The notes under the pieces were generated by a model. It did no database searches and was not told the origin of the DNA. It worked only from the letters and a program-made list of their open reading frames with translations. Positions 1-12,625 of a DNA stretch of 64,000 nucleotides are shown here, piece after piece (position 1 is the stretch's first letter; each line of letters begins with the position of its first letter). Made by a program: the position numbers and the translations under genes. Origin of the DNA: Serinus canaria (taxonomy: Eukaryota; Chordata; Aves; Passeriformes; Fringillidae); contig NC_066323.1 in assembly GCF_022539315.1 (NCBI RefSeq), forward strand, positions 4,937,719-5,001,718, in the 5' to 3' direction.

Positions 1-3000
1 TTGTGAGGCTCATTTTTTTTTAGTAGGTCAAGAGATCTAAGCCTTAAATGAAGCAGGCTCTATGAGACACAGCTTTTCATTACCAGCAGGATCGTGACCT
101 TGCAGTGTATATTGAATTTAAGTTTAATACTGTAATGGATGGGACTTGTAATAAAAATTGCTAGATGTTTTGTGGATGAGTAATAAAGAGTAGATCAGAG
201 TACAGGACTTCAAGGGTCCATTCAAACAATGCTGAATTTATACTATCTTTTGGCATTGCTTTTATGGTTTGGAAACCTTATAATAAAACTCAGGCCTTGT
301 CCATTATTTAATTACTTTGCTGCGTTTTTTGGCACTTTCTTAGTAGCTTAATAGGTAGTTTGCATAAATGCTACCACTGTTAAATATCTGTTTGTGCAGC
401 AAGGAAAGCAGTGGTGTTCCTTCTGTCCTAATGTATCACTTAAATGGAGATAAAATAGTGATTACACTTACTCTTTAGGACCATAGACTTGGATTTACTT
501 GCGGTTCCTGCTACATATGTAACCATTTTGGCAGACTCATTTAGGTTTTCAGAAGATCCTGGGGCTTGCTGCTACGCTTACTCTGACTTTAAGTGGAGTT
601 TTATTTTATGGTCCTGTCATTAACCTGCTCATCCCTCACCAGCTGTAAGTGTGAGCAATCCCTAGTGGAAAAAAAAAATAATAAAAGAAAAAAAGAAAAG
701 AAAAGCAAGATGTTTGAAGCCTTTAAAAGGGCATTAAATTCTGGATGGGATTTTTCTGTTGTCGTGATGTCCGATGTGGAGGTTCCCTGTAGTTAGAGAT
801 ATGAAGGTCAAGCAAGAAGACTAAAAATTCAGGATCTCAATTATTGAATTTATTTTAGAGTACTAGTGACAATGAAGCCTTCAGAACTGCACAGGAGAAA
901 TGAGCTAAAAGAATTACATGGCAATACAAATTCTTCAGACATCAAAGCTCACATGCTCATAGGAGGTTTCCTTTCATGCTGGTTAAACACTTCTAAAAAC
1001 CAGCAAGATCTCCTTAAAATAGGTGCCACTTCCTTGAACTGTACAGACGGTTGCAGGTCTTGTTTGTATTTCTATTACTAATATTATTATTTTGGTATTT
1101 TCTGCACTGCATTTCATGTCAGAGATCACACTAATTAAAAACTTTTGAAGTAAATTGTTATTAATTATTACTGTAATATAGTGCATCATAAATATAATAC
1201 TTCCTCAACTGTATCAGCAAGCCTAAGAGAGTTAGCTTTGTCATGGCATGAGATCACAAATAAGAAGGACACATTAAGATCAGCAAGGTAAAAGGAAAAA
1301 AAATTCAAGTTTTCAATTCTAGCAACCATGACCTTTAAAAAGTTTTCAGAAATTTGTCTGTGCTCAGAACAGACATCCTGCGAGTATATCATAGTTCTTT
1401 ATTTCACTTCTCCTTTCTCACCCTCTATCCATATACCTTTTCAGCTCTTGAAAAATGCCAGTGTAAATGTGCTGTGAAATATGCCTGCCACATAAATGTT
1501 CCTTTTCTTTTTATCCTTCATTAGGACATTGTGATTTATAATGACCGGCTGTTCCGGATTGTGTCAATTGCTCTGGAATGGTGGCATTACTCTTTGGATT
1601 GAAGCACAGGACAGGTACTGGCAATACAAAGCACATTTGGCTTGGCAAACATTGCTGAAGAATAGCTGTGTCCTCCTTTGGGATGGAGCAGCAAGACTGA
1701 AGGGAAGATTTAAGCTGTCCTTTCAGTTTTGGACTATTCCAGTAGACTTTTTGTGGGAAGACTGTAGCCTGTACCAGGGAAAGGCTTGGAAGAGGCAGAA
1801 GAGGGTTTGTTTTGGCAACTTTCAGGTGGATATTCCAAAGCACTCCTGGGAAGGTAGGCTGTGCTGAAAGGAGGAAGCAGAGACCTCTCTAAGCCCCTCC
1901 ATCCCTCTCCTACAAAGACCTGTGTTAGGAGCAGCACAAGGCATTTAGAGAATAAAGGCATTGCAGAGTAAAGCAATAACAGGCTTGCAGATGGAGAATA
2001 TTAAAAAGAAGTTTTCTTGCATTTTGGATGGAAAGGGAAAGGTAGCTGCAAACCAATTCCACTGGTGGAGCTTCAGAGCAACTGCTCATAACCAGCAGCA
2101 CAGCCTGAGAGGTGAGGACCTCTGCAATCTGGTAGTGGCACTGCTCAGCTCCCTGCTGAAGGGGCCAGAATTCTGCTTTTGGGAATCTAATCTTCCTTTT
2201 CTGCAGCTAATTCTGTAGCTGTCATGTTTTGATGGTAATGAATTGAGATGGCAACCAGTACCTTGGTCAAAAAGGGACAGAAATGTTGAGAGGAGCCAGT
2301 TCTGATGAGTGCTGTGTGAAGGATGAGGAAGGGCTGAGTCGTTAGGGATGACTGATGCTAGAGCAGAAGCATATAAATGATATAATGAAGTCATACATTA
2401 GGGCACAATATGAAGCCCCTCTCGACCTGGGAAATGCATCACCAATCAAATTTCTTTTCTCTTGAAGGTCTTCTCTTAACCTTGCAAGGAGAGCTTGATG
2501 GGAATTTCTGTCAACTCTCCACTTGCTTAAATGTCACTGGATGTTTTAATTTACAGGCATTATCAACCTGGGAGTGGTAATGGTCTGGCTGTTAGTGGAA
2601 AATAAAGCTTGTTTTCAATATTAGGCTCTTTATTTGGGATCATAGGTTTCTTTGATTTGGTTTACTTTAGAAGACTAATTCTGAGATATTTAGAGGAGCA
2701 CAACACAAGGTCACGATGAATTTCAACACAATTATTTCATGATTTAAGACAGCAGGAGAGCCTAATGTGAAGCCCATTTTACTTTGTTTTCTTGAATAAA
2801 AATGAACTGTTGAGAGGAGCAGGCTGAAGTTTGTGATGGCTCCTGTAAATCATCTCAGCTGTCAGTGGCACACAGCAGCTTTCAAAGGAGAATATCAGCT
2901 GCTTTTTGTACTTGTTTAACTATTAAAATAAAGTCCTGCAGGCTCTGAGTGGAAGCTGTCCTGAGGTATTTATATGCCCTTTCATGGCTTTATCACATCC

Positions 3001-3910
3001 ATGCTGCCTCCCTAGGTGGATTAAAGCTGGAAGAAAGGGAATATTTTCCTTGTCTTGGTTTGACTGTCTGGTCTGTCAGGGCCAGGAGGGCTTGGCCCAT
3101 CCTCCACACTTGATGCAGTCAGTGGCCACCTTCTCTTGCCAAATGCTTCTGAGCCTGTCCCTGGGGAGCCCTGCAGAAGGCTGTGCTGGATTCTGGAGCT
3201 GGGCTGGGATTCAGATGCTGTGCAAAGTGTTTCAGATTTCTCTCATAACACCTGACAGTCATTTCGTGTCTGTCTTCCTGCTCACATGTGAAGTTCTCTG
3301 CTCCTTCATTCACTCAGTGTTTTTAGCAGTTAGCTTAGATCATTCTAAGCATCAAACAGGAGGAGGCATTTGTTGCCTCTCCTCATGACTTGGACTTTTT
3401 CTTGTGGATCACTGTGCACCCTTCGATATTTTGGATATACTGAATAACTATGTATTAAGATATAGCATCCTAACATTGTAAATACTTTGCTTCTTTTTGG
3501 TGTATTTGATCTTAATATATTATTTATCTGCTAAGTTTCATTTTATCTGCCTGTTTCTATTGCATTAAGGCCACTGGCTTTCATGAAACTGGTGTCTTAT
3601 TTTTTGTATGTTGCATAATCTGTGGGATTTAGTCTCTTTAAAAATTGATACAGCATAAAAAACTATCTTGTGCACATAATAACTTACAGTAGAAAATGAG
3701 GTGCAAGTTTGGTACATAGGTTGTAAATTATTTACATTTTCCATAAAAAGGAGTGCAGAAAAATCCTGCTTTTAACTTTGTTCTCTGAGTTTACCATTCT
3801 TCTGTCTTCATCCCATTTTGCTTGTCTTACACAATTATGTCATTGGAACAATCAAATATCAAATTTAGATGAGGATAAGGATTTATACTTTCCATTATAT
3901 TCCACTTAAT

Positions 3911-3946
3911 ATTTTAATTTTCTGTCCTATTTTAATTTTCTGTCCT
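3911..3946. repeat. 18-bp perfect tandem duplication
   Basis: Two exact adjacent copies of an 18-base AT-rich unit (ATTTTAATTTTCTGTCCT), at 3911-3928 and 3929-3946. It is a simple local duplication with no associated gene. Confidence 0.9.
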
Positions 3947-5523
3947 TTTAAACCGAGCATCATCTTTAAAGAGCTCTGTTGTAGATGGGCTAAGGAATCA
4001 CTGAAGACATTGGGGTCTGAACAGGAGCCTCTTTTCAGTCTGGTCATTTCATCACTACAGAGCTGAAGGGGAGAGGTTTGGGCTATGAATCATTGGAAAC
4101 ACCAATTTTCAACAGGAAAAACAAATATACAAAATCTGATCTTGTCTCAGTAGATGTGTTTCTTTCATTAGGAGCCAGACACCTCCAGGTGTCCTCTGGT
4201 CTCAGTTTGATTTAAGTCAAAACACAATTTGAGAAACACATGTTGGTTGCAATGATGATTAGTCAGAGTGCCTTTTACTTGGTTTTGTGGGGTTTTTTGC
4301 ACTCAGGAATTTTATTATATATTTAGGGAGGTGTATGTATAGGAAATGTGTTGCTACCTTTTTTCTTCTGCAGCTGGTAAATCTATGTACCTTCAAAAAC
4401 TTCCAGTGTAAGCTAAGATATGTTTTAATCCTCCTTCACTAACAAGTTCATGAATATCTTGAAACTACCCTTCACTGTTAATGATGCAAAATTTCCTAAA
4501 GAACCAATAATGAGCTGATAGGTTTTGGGGAAAAAAGATGTTTTATTTAGAGGGATTTGTTTAGAGAAATCTTTTTTATGGCCAAGTCAGATCAAACATG
4601 CTGTGGATAGCAGGAAGTTTGATCTAGGAGCAGGATTGCTCTTTTATTTATAAAATGCTTGCTTTGGGGATGTTTCAGAAGGCAGCTGTGAGATGGAGAA
4701 TCGTGTACACATGTTGTTCAACACTGGTTTAAGTTTTTCCCTTGATTTAATGAGTTATATGACTCGATTTTCCTTTTTATTGACTTTTTTCTTTCACATA
4801 AAGTGTGTAAATCAATATAACAACGATATTATGTATGTATATTATTATTTAAACATTGCTCTCTAGGGCATGGTTTTATCAGTCATATTTTATAGAGATT
4901 TTCTGTAGATTATCATCATCATTCCAATCTGTGCAGTGGAAAAATCCTGCAAATCCCCAGTTTTTGGGTGTTTTGAGTGGTGATGCTGTAGTACAGGTAA
5001 ATAGTAACAGGGTCTGAATAACACAATCCCATAAGCATTACAGGAAATAAAGCATGAAGAACATGCTGCTTAAAACACTGAACAAATGAGTACTCTGCAG
5101 AGAACATATTAGTGCACAGAATTTTTCAAGTCATTTCCTGTGAGAGCCCCCTGTGAATTCATGCCTGGAAATGCAAAAATGTTAAAATGCATCGGTGTCT
5201 TTTGGAAGCCTGTCAAATGCACATTTTGTGCTGTATTGAATTATTACTTGTGTGTGTATTAAGCAGGCATCAAATTGTGCTTAAATCAAAGATAAATGAC
5301 TGCTGGTTTGGATGGCTTTTTCTCAGAACTGCCCAGACAGGTGGGTGAAATTGGAAGTTGTATGCAATCACGTTTCTCCAATATACAATGACATACACCT
5401 TATAATACATAAATCTTCTTTTGGGTGATACCTAGTCAGAATGAACACTCTAAATTTTCCTTCTAGTAAAATTCTTTTACAAGCCAGATACAATTTATTT
5501 TAACATTGATTTGATGAGCAACA

Positions 5524-5591
5524 TTTTGTAGATCTCAAAGAATTTTCTCAAAGAATTTTGTAGATCTCAAAGAATTTTGATCAAAATTCTT
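5524..5591. repeat. 32-bp-period duplication ending in a 22-bp palindrome
   Basis: A 23-base sequence containing GTAGATCTCAAAG occurs identically at 5524-5546 and 5556-5578, separated by 9 bases that themselves repeat part of the unit. The last copy runs into a perfect 22-base palindrome at 5570-5591 centred on TTGATCAA. The palindrome could form a cruciform or may mark the site where the duplication arose. Confidence 0.9.
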
Positions 5592-8500
5592 GGCCTTCTC
5601 TTCTGGGGACAAGGCCCAATAGATTCCATATTTGCAAAAGTGAGGGTTTTCAAAGCTGGCTGCAGAACCTTTGACAGCTCCTTGACAGTTTGTCCACACC
5701 CCAAACTCCTGCACCTCCTGTTTTCCAAAGAATAAGTGGAACATAGTGAGGAGATGGGTTAAAGGCTCTAAGAATAGGTAGAAAGTAACCTCAACTTTTT
5801 AACTTAATTTTTGAATTCTATACAGGAGTATACACCTCTTTGGTATATCTTAACTGCAAATTCAAAGGTAAAAATTCAAATAATGATGGTGTCTATCCCT
5901 GAATATTATCAAACCTTTCATTATCAAACAGTGCCTCTCCATGCCATTCTATGTTCTATATTTGCAAAAAAAGTCATAAAGATGACTATCTTTGGATGTC
6001 TGGAGTTGCATGAACCAATAAATTGTTTATTTTCTCAGTGGGAGTTCACTCAGGACATTGAGGAGCTATTTCCTCCTAATTAGTTCCCTTGAGTCCTCTT
6101 ATAAAAAAAACACCTTAGGCTTCAAGGAGTCTGTTTGGGGTCATTATTTTCCTGATAAATGTACTCCCCACCACTCCAGATTTCCCAGAAGGGAGACTGC
6201 AGGGTAGAAGAATGTTGTGCTGCACAATGTATTCCATGATTGGTTCAAATTACTCAATTTACCCTGTATTTTCAAAAAAACCAATCCGGAATCATCAGTC
6301 AGCCACATCCTACTTCCAGTGCAGAAGCCAGGCAGTCATTTTCCCTCAGAGCATCATTGAACATGAGCTCTCCTCAGCTTGTTTCTTACTTTGATGAACT
6401 GGATGGCTGCAGGGACTGTTCTGAGGTTTGAGACATTTCATTTGAGATGTTGCTGGTTGTTCCCACCGCTGATAGCTCTGTAGGAAAGGAGTGGACAAGG
6501 CTGATTTGGCTCATGCCAGGCAGAGATTATTGACCTGTTAAATTTACCATCATATTTTATCAAGCCACTCTGGGATGTCATTTTGTCAGATAGGTGTGCT
6601 AATGCAAGGTGATTTATCTTGTCTAATCTTTGAAAGGTAACCTGCAATCAAACCTCAGACAATGCTGAAAGATGTTGTCAGTCATGTAGTACATGCTGAA
6701 GAGACAGGAATTTTTGTTTCGGTCTTTAGATCAACAAATTTTTGCTCAAAAAGAAAACTATATCTTTCATTTTAGACTCAAATTTCAGCTTCGTGTGGTG
6801 TAAATGTGTTCATTTTCACCTGTCAAAAACCCTTTCATGCTCTGTATCTTGTGATTATTACACTGTGATCATTCCTTGATAGTTGCTCACCTCTGTGATT
6901 CAGAGTTGCCAAGTTCAACGTTGTGTTTTCATTTTTTCTGCTGGTGCTGAGCTGACTCTAACAGAGTTTTAGGCTGATTGAAACACTGGGCTTAGGCTCC
7001 CATGGCCTAAATCCCCCCTAAATCCCAGTGTTTTATTTTGGCCTTAGCAGACTCCAATAGAGTTGGGTAGAGCAGGCATTGCCAGTGGAATTGCAGATGT
7101 GAAACTCTGGACTGTAGCAGGTGTCCTCATGGGCTCCTGCAGGTGTTGTCTGACCCACATCTGTGCCAGCCCTGCTGCAAAATTATGGACAAACCTGGTC
7201 TGAGAAGTGCTGTGGAGCTGGGACTGCCCACCCACAGCCCCAGCACCCAGGAGTGTGTGACCCACAGGTGGCTGGGGAAGGGAGAAATGCTGCTGGGATA
7301 ATGCTCCCTTTAACAAGGGCTGCTGAACATCCCCTCTGCACTCTAACGCCTCTTCACCCCTCTCCACCTGACATCACCTTTCCAAGCTGACATTCCCAGT
7401 GTCAGAGAAACACTTCTGGTTTATTTCAGTGGAAGTTTGTGTTTGACTGAAGTTTGATTGGAGCCTGAATAATAGAAATAAACCTTTTTATTGATAGGAG
7501 ATGCCCCATTTTTTAAAAATCCTGTGACTATGAAAATATCACCCAGACATCTCTTAGGTTTGCAATGTGAGTTTGCAAGCCTCCCTTGCAGTCTGAATTC
7601 CATGTGTGCAGCACAAGCCCAGCATCACTGTAAACACAGAGAACAGCTGTGAACAGAGAGAAGGAAAAGCTGGGAAAAACAGATGCCTTTCAGCTGGTAC
7701 ACATTATTTAATACTGAACTGCCCCTTAGCACAGCCTTGGGTGCTTTATTGTATTTGCCCACCTTAGAAAGGAGCTGGAGCAGCAGCAGCAGCCGGCTCT
7801 GGCTGTGGGGAATGCAGCCACAATTCCTGCACCCTCTACTGGCTGATGCACACACCTCTGAGGGGCTGCAAGAGTTTTTCCTCAGCTATAAGAATAAATT
7901 TCTCAGCTGGAACAATAACATTTGCCAGCAAAAATTTTATAGCATCATAATTAGTAGAAATAGGAAATTTGGGTGCTGTAGCTGTCTGGAATAGGAAAGG
8001 GAGAGAAAGGTCTTAGAAATAGAAAACTAATGAATTCTTTCATCTTGCCTAAGAAACTAGTTATTGAGAACCACTGTGCTCTATTTCTGCAGCAAGGGAA
8101 TGCCAAAGTTTGGCACACAGAAGGAGACTAATCTGTATTGTGCTAATTCTGAATGCTAGAGACATTGTTCATTAAATTCTGCAAATGCCAGATGTGGGGG
8201 GGAGAAAAAGTAATATTCTGCAAGATCAAGACCTAGAAATTTGAAAATTAAAATTCAAAGTCATGTTTTTCTGGGTGTGGGATTCACTTCAGCCCCAGAT
8301 AAGTATTACAAAGTATTTGTCTAGGTTTAACTTTCAGATGGTTGTAGCTGATCTTGCTATAAAAAACAGCTGCAGTTTCAAAGTCCATGTAGAGAGCCCT
8401 CTGTGGCATGACCATGGTGTAGAGAGGATCACACGCTCTCTTGGGTTATGACATCAATTAAATAATGGACTTCTAGGCTGCTGCAATTTCTCTAATGATG

Positions 8501-11500
8501 TTTCTATTTTTTTTTTTTTCTCATTTTTTCTTTATATTTTACTTTTTCTCCCTTGTCTGCCCACATGGATACCAGCTAAGGCTTCCTGAGGTTATGTTGC
8601 TCCTGCCATAGCAGACAGGGGTGCTGTTGGTGTGTCCAGTTTTCCAGGCTGCCTCACCCCATAGATCTGGTGCTACCTCTTGACTGTGTGCAGCAAGAGA
8701 CACAAAGGCTCATAACCCAACATGCACCCATTAGACAGCTACAATGAAGAATTTTGATGTTGCTGCTTTGCTATTAAATCATTTGGACTGATAGATTTTA
8801 CAGGAATAGTATTATTGGACTATAAAGAACAGCTCACACTACAGTGAGATTTTCAGAAATCACAAGTGATTTGACCTGCCTTCAGTTTACTTTCTTAAAA
8901 GTATTTTCGGAAGGATTATTGCCCCTCTCCTTGCCAGTTAGAGATGGTGCTTCTCTGGGTCCTCCAGTTCAGGAGCTCTTCAGGTGTCTTTGCCTTGGAG
9001 ATCCTTGGCAATTTCTGCTCTCCCTGCTTTGCCTGCGTGTTCTTACCTGTACCTGTCAATTCTGTGTCATTTGTCATTGTGCAGTGAATCAGATTCCCAG
9101 ACATGACAAGCTTTAAGACTTGCTAAGATAAGCAGGTGAATGTGTTAGAATGTTTGTACAATGGTATTTTCATATTGATATTATCTCCTGAACTTCCCAT
9201 CACCACTCGTGCTGATTAATGCCTGCAAAACACAGGAATGTGTCCTCTATGAAGTGTTTTTCTGCCTGCTCATTATTTCCTATTGCTTATTTTGGCAGAA
9301 TTTCAGAAGCACTCCTCATATTGACTCCTCCACAAAACCAGTCAGTCCCACACAACCCCCTGGGGTGTCTGGCCTCTTTTAGAGGTCTCTCAGTTCCCTG
9401 CAAGGGCATGGACTGGCTGCTGCACCTGCAGGCAGCTGCATGGGTCCATGCCAAGCAGAGGCTGCCTCTTGACCTCCCTCTCCTCCCCAGCTTGGGAATC
9501 CCTACATGCCTTCTCCTTGGTATGGGAAGATTGTCTCTGCCCTGGTGATAAAAAAATCAAAATGGATTAGACAGAGTTAAAGGCAGGAGAGATAAAAGAG
9601 TTTGCTCAATGTCTGCACCTGCTCAGTGGCTCTGCCCCTGCTCCCAGCCCAGCACCCAAACCCCAGCACACCCCAGCCTCTTTCAAATGCAGCTCACACA
9701 AAGCAGATTGGAAGTGATTTACTGCTCTTTAGGAGTGTTTTCAAATTGCATCTTTTTCAGTTGTCAGGAATTAACTGCAACTGCCTGAGTTTTAATTAAT
9801 GGATCATTTTATTTGGTGCATCTGAACAGAAAATTTAGGGCACATCTTTGGCTCTTTTGGCCAGTAGCCATGATGACAGCCAGGCTAATTATATCGGTCA
9901 CCAAGTTATCAGCACAATCGTAACTGGAGGCAAACAGATGCCAAGAGAGGCTGGTAGTAAAATCATGATGTATTTCACAGTCATCTTATTACTGACTGAT
10001 TTAAATAAGGACCTATAATGCTCTGTCAGTACAGAGAGTGTCAAGGTTCCAGCAAGTCTTAATTCACAGAAGTTCAAGCTTTTCTTTGCTTATAGAAAGT
10101 GACTGGTGAAAAAGGAAAAGGTGTGCCACAGCGAAAGCATGTGGAGAACAATTTACTGCTTGTACTTGCAAATGCTGGCAATCCAGGTCACCTGGTTTTT
10201 TTTTATTTTTTTTACTGAGTTTAAGTATTAGGGAAGAACACTCTCTGATGAGGTTCCTCTGACTTCCATTTCATCTCATGAGTGATGAAGTTGGCCCATA
10301 GTTCTCTGTCATTTGGTTGCTGGGTCTAAATGAATATAAACTGCATGTAATAGTGACTCAGAACAGCAGCTCCATCAGGGAATGTCCCTGTGTGCTTTCA
10401 AACTCAGCACATTGGAAGCAGAATGCAGTATGTACTCAACATTAGTTTTCAACTAATTTAATTAAAAAAACTAGAAATTGGTTGCGTTTCACACAGTGTG
10501 AAGAGAAAACTCTTTGTCTAAATGCTTTCCATAATTTTAAAAAACAAGTTCTAGCCTCATAATTTCTTCTACTGGGTCACTGCAAACCAAGGTACTGCTG
10601 GATTATGGCTTCAAATAATAACTGAAATTTTGGGAAGGAACAAAGTCATAAAACTCCTCTCTAAATGTATTCCCAGCCACATAAACAAGGAAATGGATTT
10701 TATAATTAATTCAGAGTTCCCTGGCAAGCACAGTGTTGTAATGTGTTGTAATCTACTGATTAAGTTCCAGTAAGAACACTGGCAATGGCTTTTTTTATCA
10801 ATATCTGTCTTTTACAGCACCCAAAAGAACCCGAAATTCTGAATCTCAGAATAACCACGGGTGGATTGTGCTGGATCTGAGCATCCAGTCAACACTTGGG
10901 GAGGGGTGAGTCTGTAGGAACAGGGTTTGTGTCATCCTTGGGTCCTGTTTGCTTTCTCTTCCCACGTCCTCGAGCACTGTGCTTTGGAAATGCTGTACTT
11001 TACAGAAAATTGCTTTTGAGAAGTTCAGGCTGAATGGGTGTTTGAAACATTCCAGCAAAGCTTTTAATCCAGTAGGATTCTACTTCACAGAATGCTTTGC
11101 CATCCATCAGGCCACTGGTCATGGCTGTTAATTAAATGAAAATGCAAAATAAATCCACAGTGCAGAGATACAACATAGCCAATTAAACATCCCAGTGCAG
11201 GGTGCTAATGATAAAAAGTGAATGTCACCAAGGACAACCTGTGTGATGTCAGAGTACAAATCCCACCAAATGACAAAATGCAGGGCTCCCATCGTGGGTG
11301 GGAGGAAGGGAATGGGTGTCCCTGAGGGCAGCAGAGGTGCTGGTGAGGCTGTAGGGGATGTGAGTGTTGGGGACTTTTGTGGGCTACAGGCAGCTAAAGC
11401 CAGAGCACTCAGACTAGTGCTGCTAATTTTCTTGACTCTTGATATGTGAAACTCTGACCAGACTCGAGTGAGCCCTTTGCCGTACAACAAAGAATTGCAT

Positions 11501-12575
11501 CTTTTAAAATGTAGTTGTTTTAGTACAAAAGAGCAATTCTGAAGAAAGCAAATGATAGCCATGTTTGGAGTGCCTGAAGGGCTGTCAGGGCCCTGTGTCT
11601 TTGTGCAGATGTCAGGGCATCTTTGTGAAGAAGCTCTGTGAAGAGGGATGGCCTCTTTAAGTGGCTCTGCTTGGCAAGGTTCAACCAAATGAATGGCAAT
11701 AACTCAGCAGTTACAGCTAACTACAGCAGCTCATAGGCAGGCATTATAATTTCATTAAAGATCTGGCAATCTAAAGAATATAAATGCACAGAGATGAGCA
11801 ATCTTTAGTTTCATGAAATCAAAGAAAATATTTAACAAAGTTATTGCAACACACAACTTAATGAGCTACCTTGAGACAAACAAATTAGTGAATATTTAGC
11901 ATTTTGTGTATGTAAATAGTTCCACCTGTTCTACCTATTAGAAAGGTTAATTTTTTTGAGAAACACAGTCTGATAAAATTTATATTTGAAAGAAAAACTT
12001 GACTGTCTTAAGCTACATAATTCACTAGCTCATGAAACTTGTGTTGCATCAAAAAACTTGCCTACCTTCAAAGCTCAGGGTGCACATTTTATATATCTCA
12101 ATGTGCATTTTACCTTGGATTGCTAGTTGGGAGCCTCTTTCTTCTCTTTAGCTTTTGATTGTGTTTTGCTCTTTTTGGAGGTTAGTTGCTTACAATGAGG
12201 GTTGTATGGAGGGTTTCATGTTCCTAAAATAGAGAAAATGGAGCAGAGGGGAATTTTGGACTATTGCAGAATGCTGACCTTTGAAATTTCTGTGGATTTT
12301 AAGTCCATGGAAATTTAGCTCACTCTTCATTCTTTTAATAAATGCAGATAACACAACCCTATCAAGACTCAGCCGAACTAAATATTAAATAATACCAGTC
12401 TTTAAACCAGCTTTGGATTCCCTAGATTGCAATGAAAGTGTAATTGTTTCTGACAGGCAGGATATTAAAACATATTTAACAAAGTTCTAATCAATTACAG
12501 GCACTTCTTCCCTTGTTTCAAACTCATCAAAACACTCTTTAGACATTTATATCTAGGCATAAATGTGTGTATGTT

Positions 12576-12625
12576 GTAGAATGTTTTGGGTTGGAAAGCA
12601 CCTTAAAGATTATGTCGTTCCAAGC
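12576..12625 (-). mobile_element. CR1 LINE 3'-tail fragment
   Basis: About 50 bases resemble the reverse complement of the avian CR1 3' end. Recognisable blocks are GTTTTGGGTTGGAAAGCACC and CTTAAAGAT, followed by a degraded GTTCCAAGC. The terminal octamer repeats are largely lost and an AT microsatellite follows at about 12629-12645. It is a dead fragment with no coding capacity. The identification is from memory of the CR1 consensus. Confidence 0.75.

Larger units (their letters stand above)
1..12575. other. Non-coding stretch upstream of the CpG island
   Basis: No exon, RNA gene or full-length transposon could be recognised here on either strand. The open frames are short, unlike any protein I know, and lack a convincing acceptor/donor pair. 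Base composition is AT-rich with scattered T tracts (for example 8504-8550). Small local duplications are listed separately. The longest frame, on the minus strand at 11128-11688, has a TTG and not an ATG at its start and no recognisable domain. The stretch is either intergenic DNA 5' of NLGN1 or an early intron if a more distal promoter exists. Confidence 0.7.

Noticed and set aside
11128..11688. 186-codon minus-strand open frame
   Set aside because: It starts at a TTG and not an ATG, has no recognisable domain, and there is no splice or promoter support.
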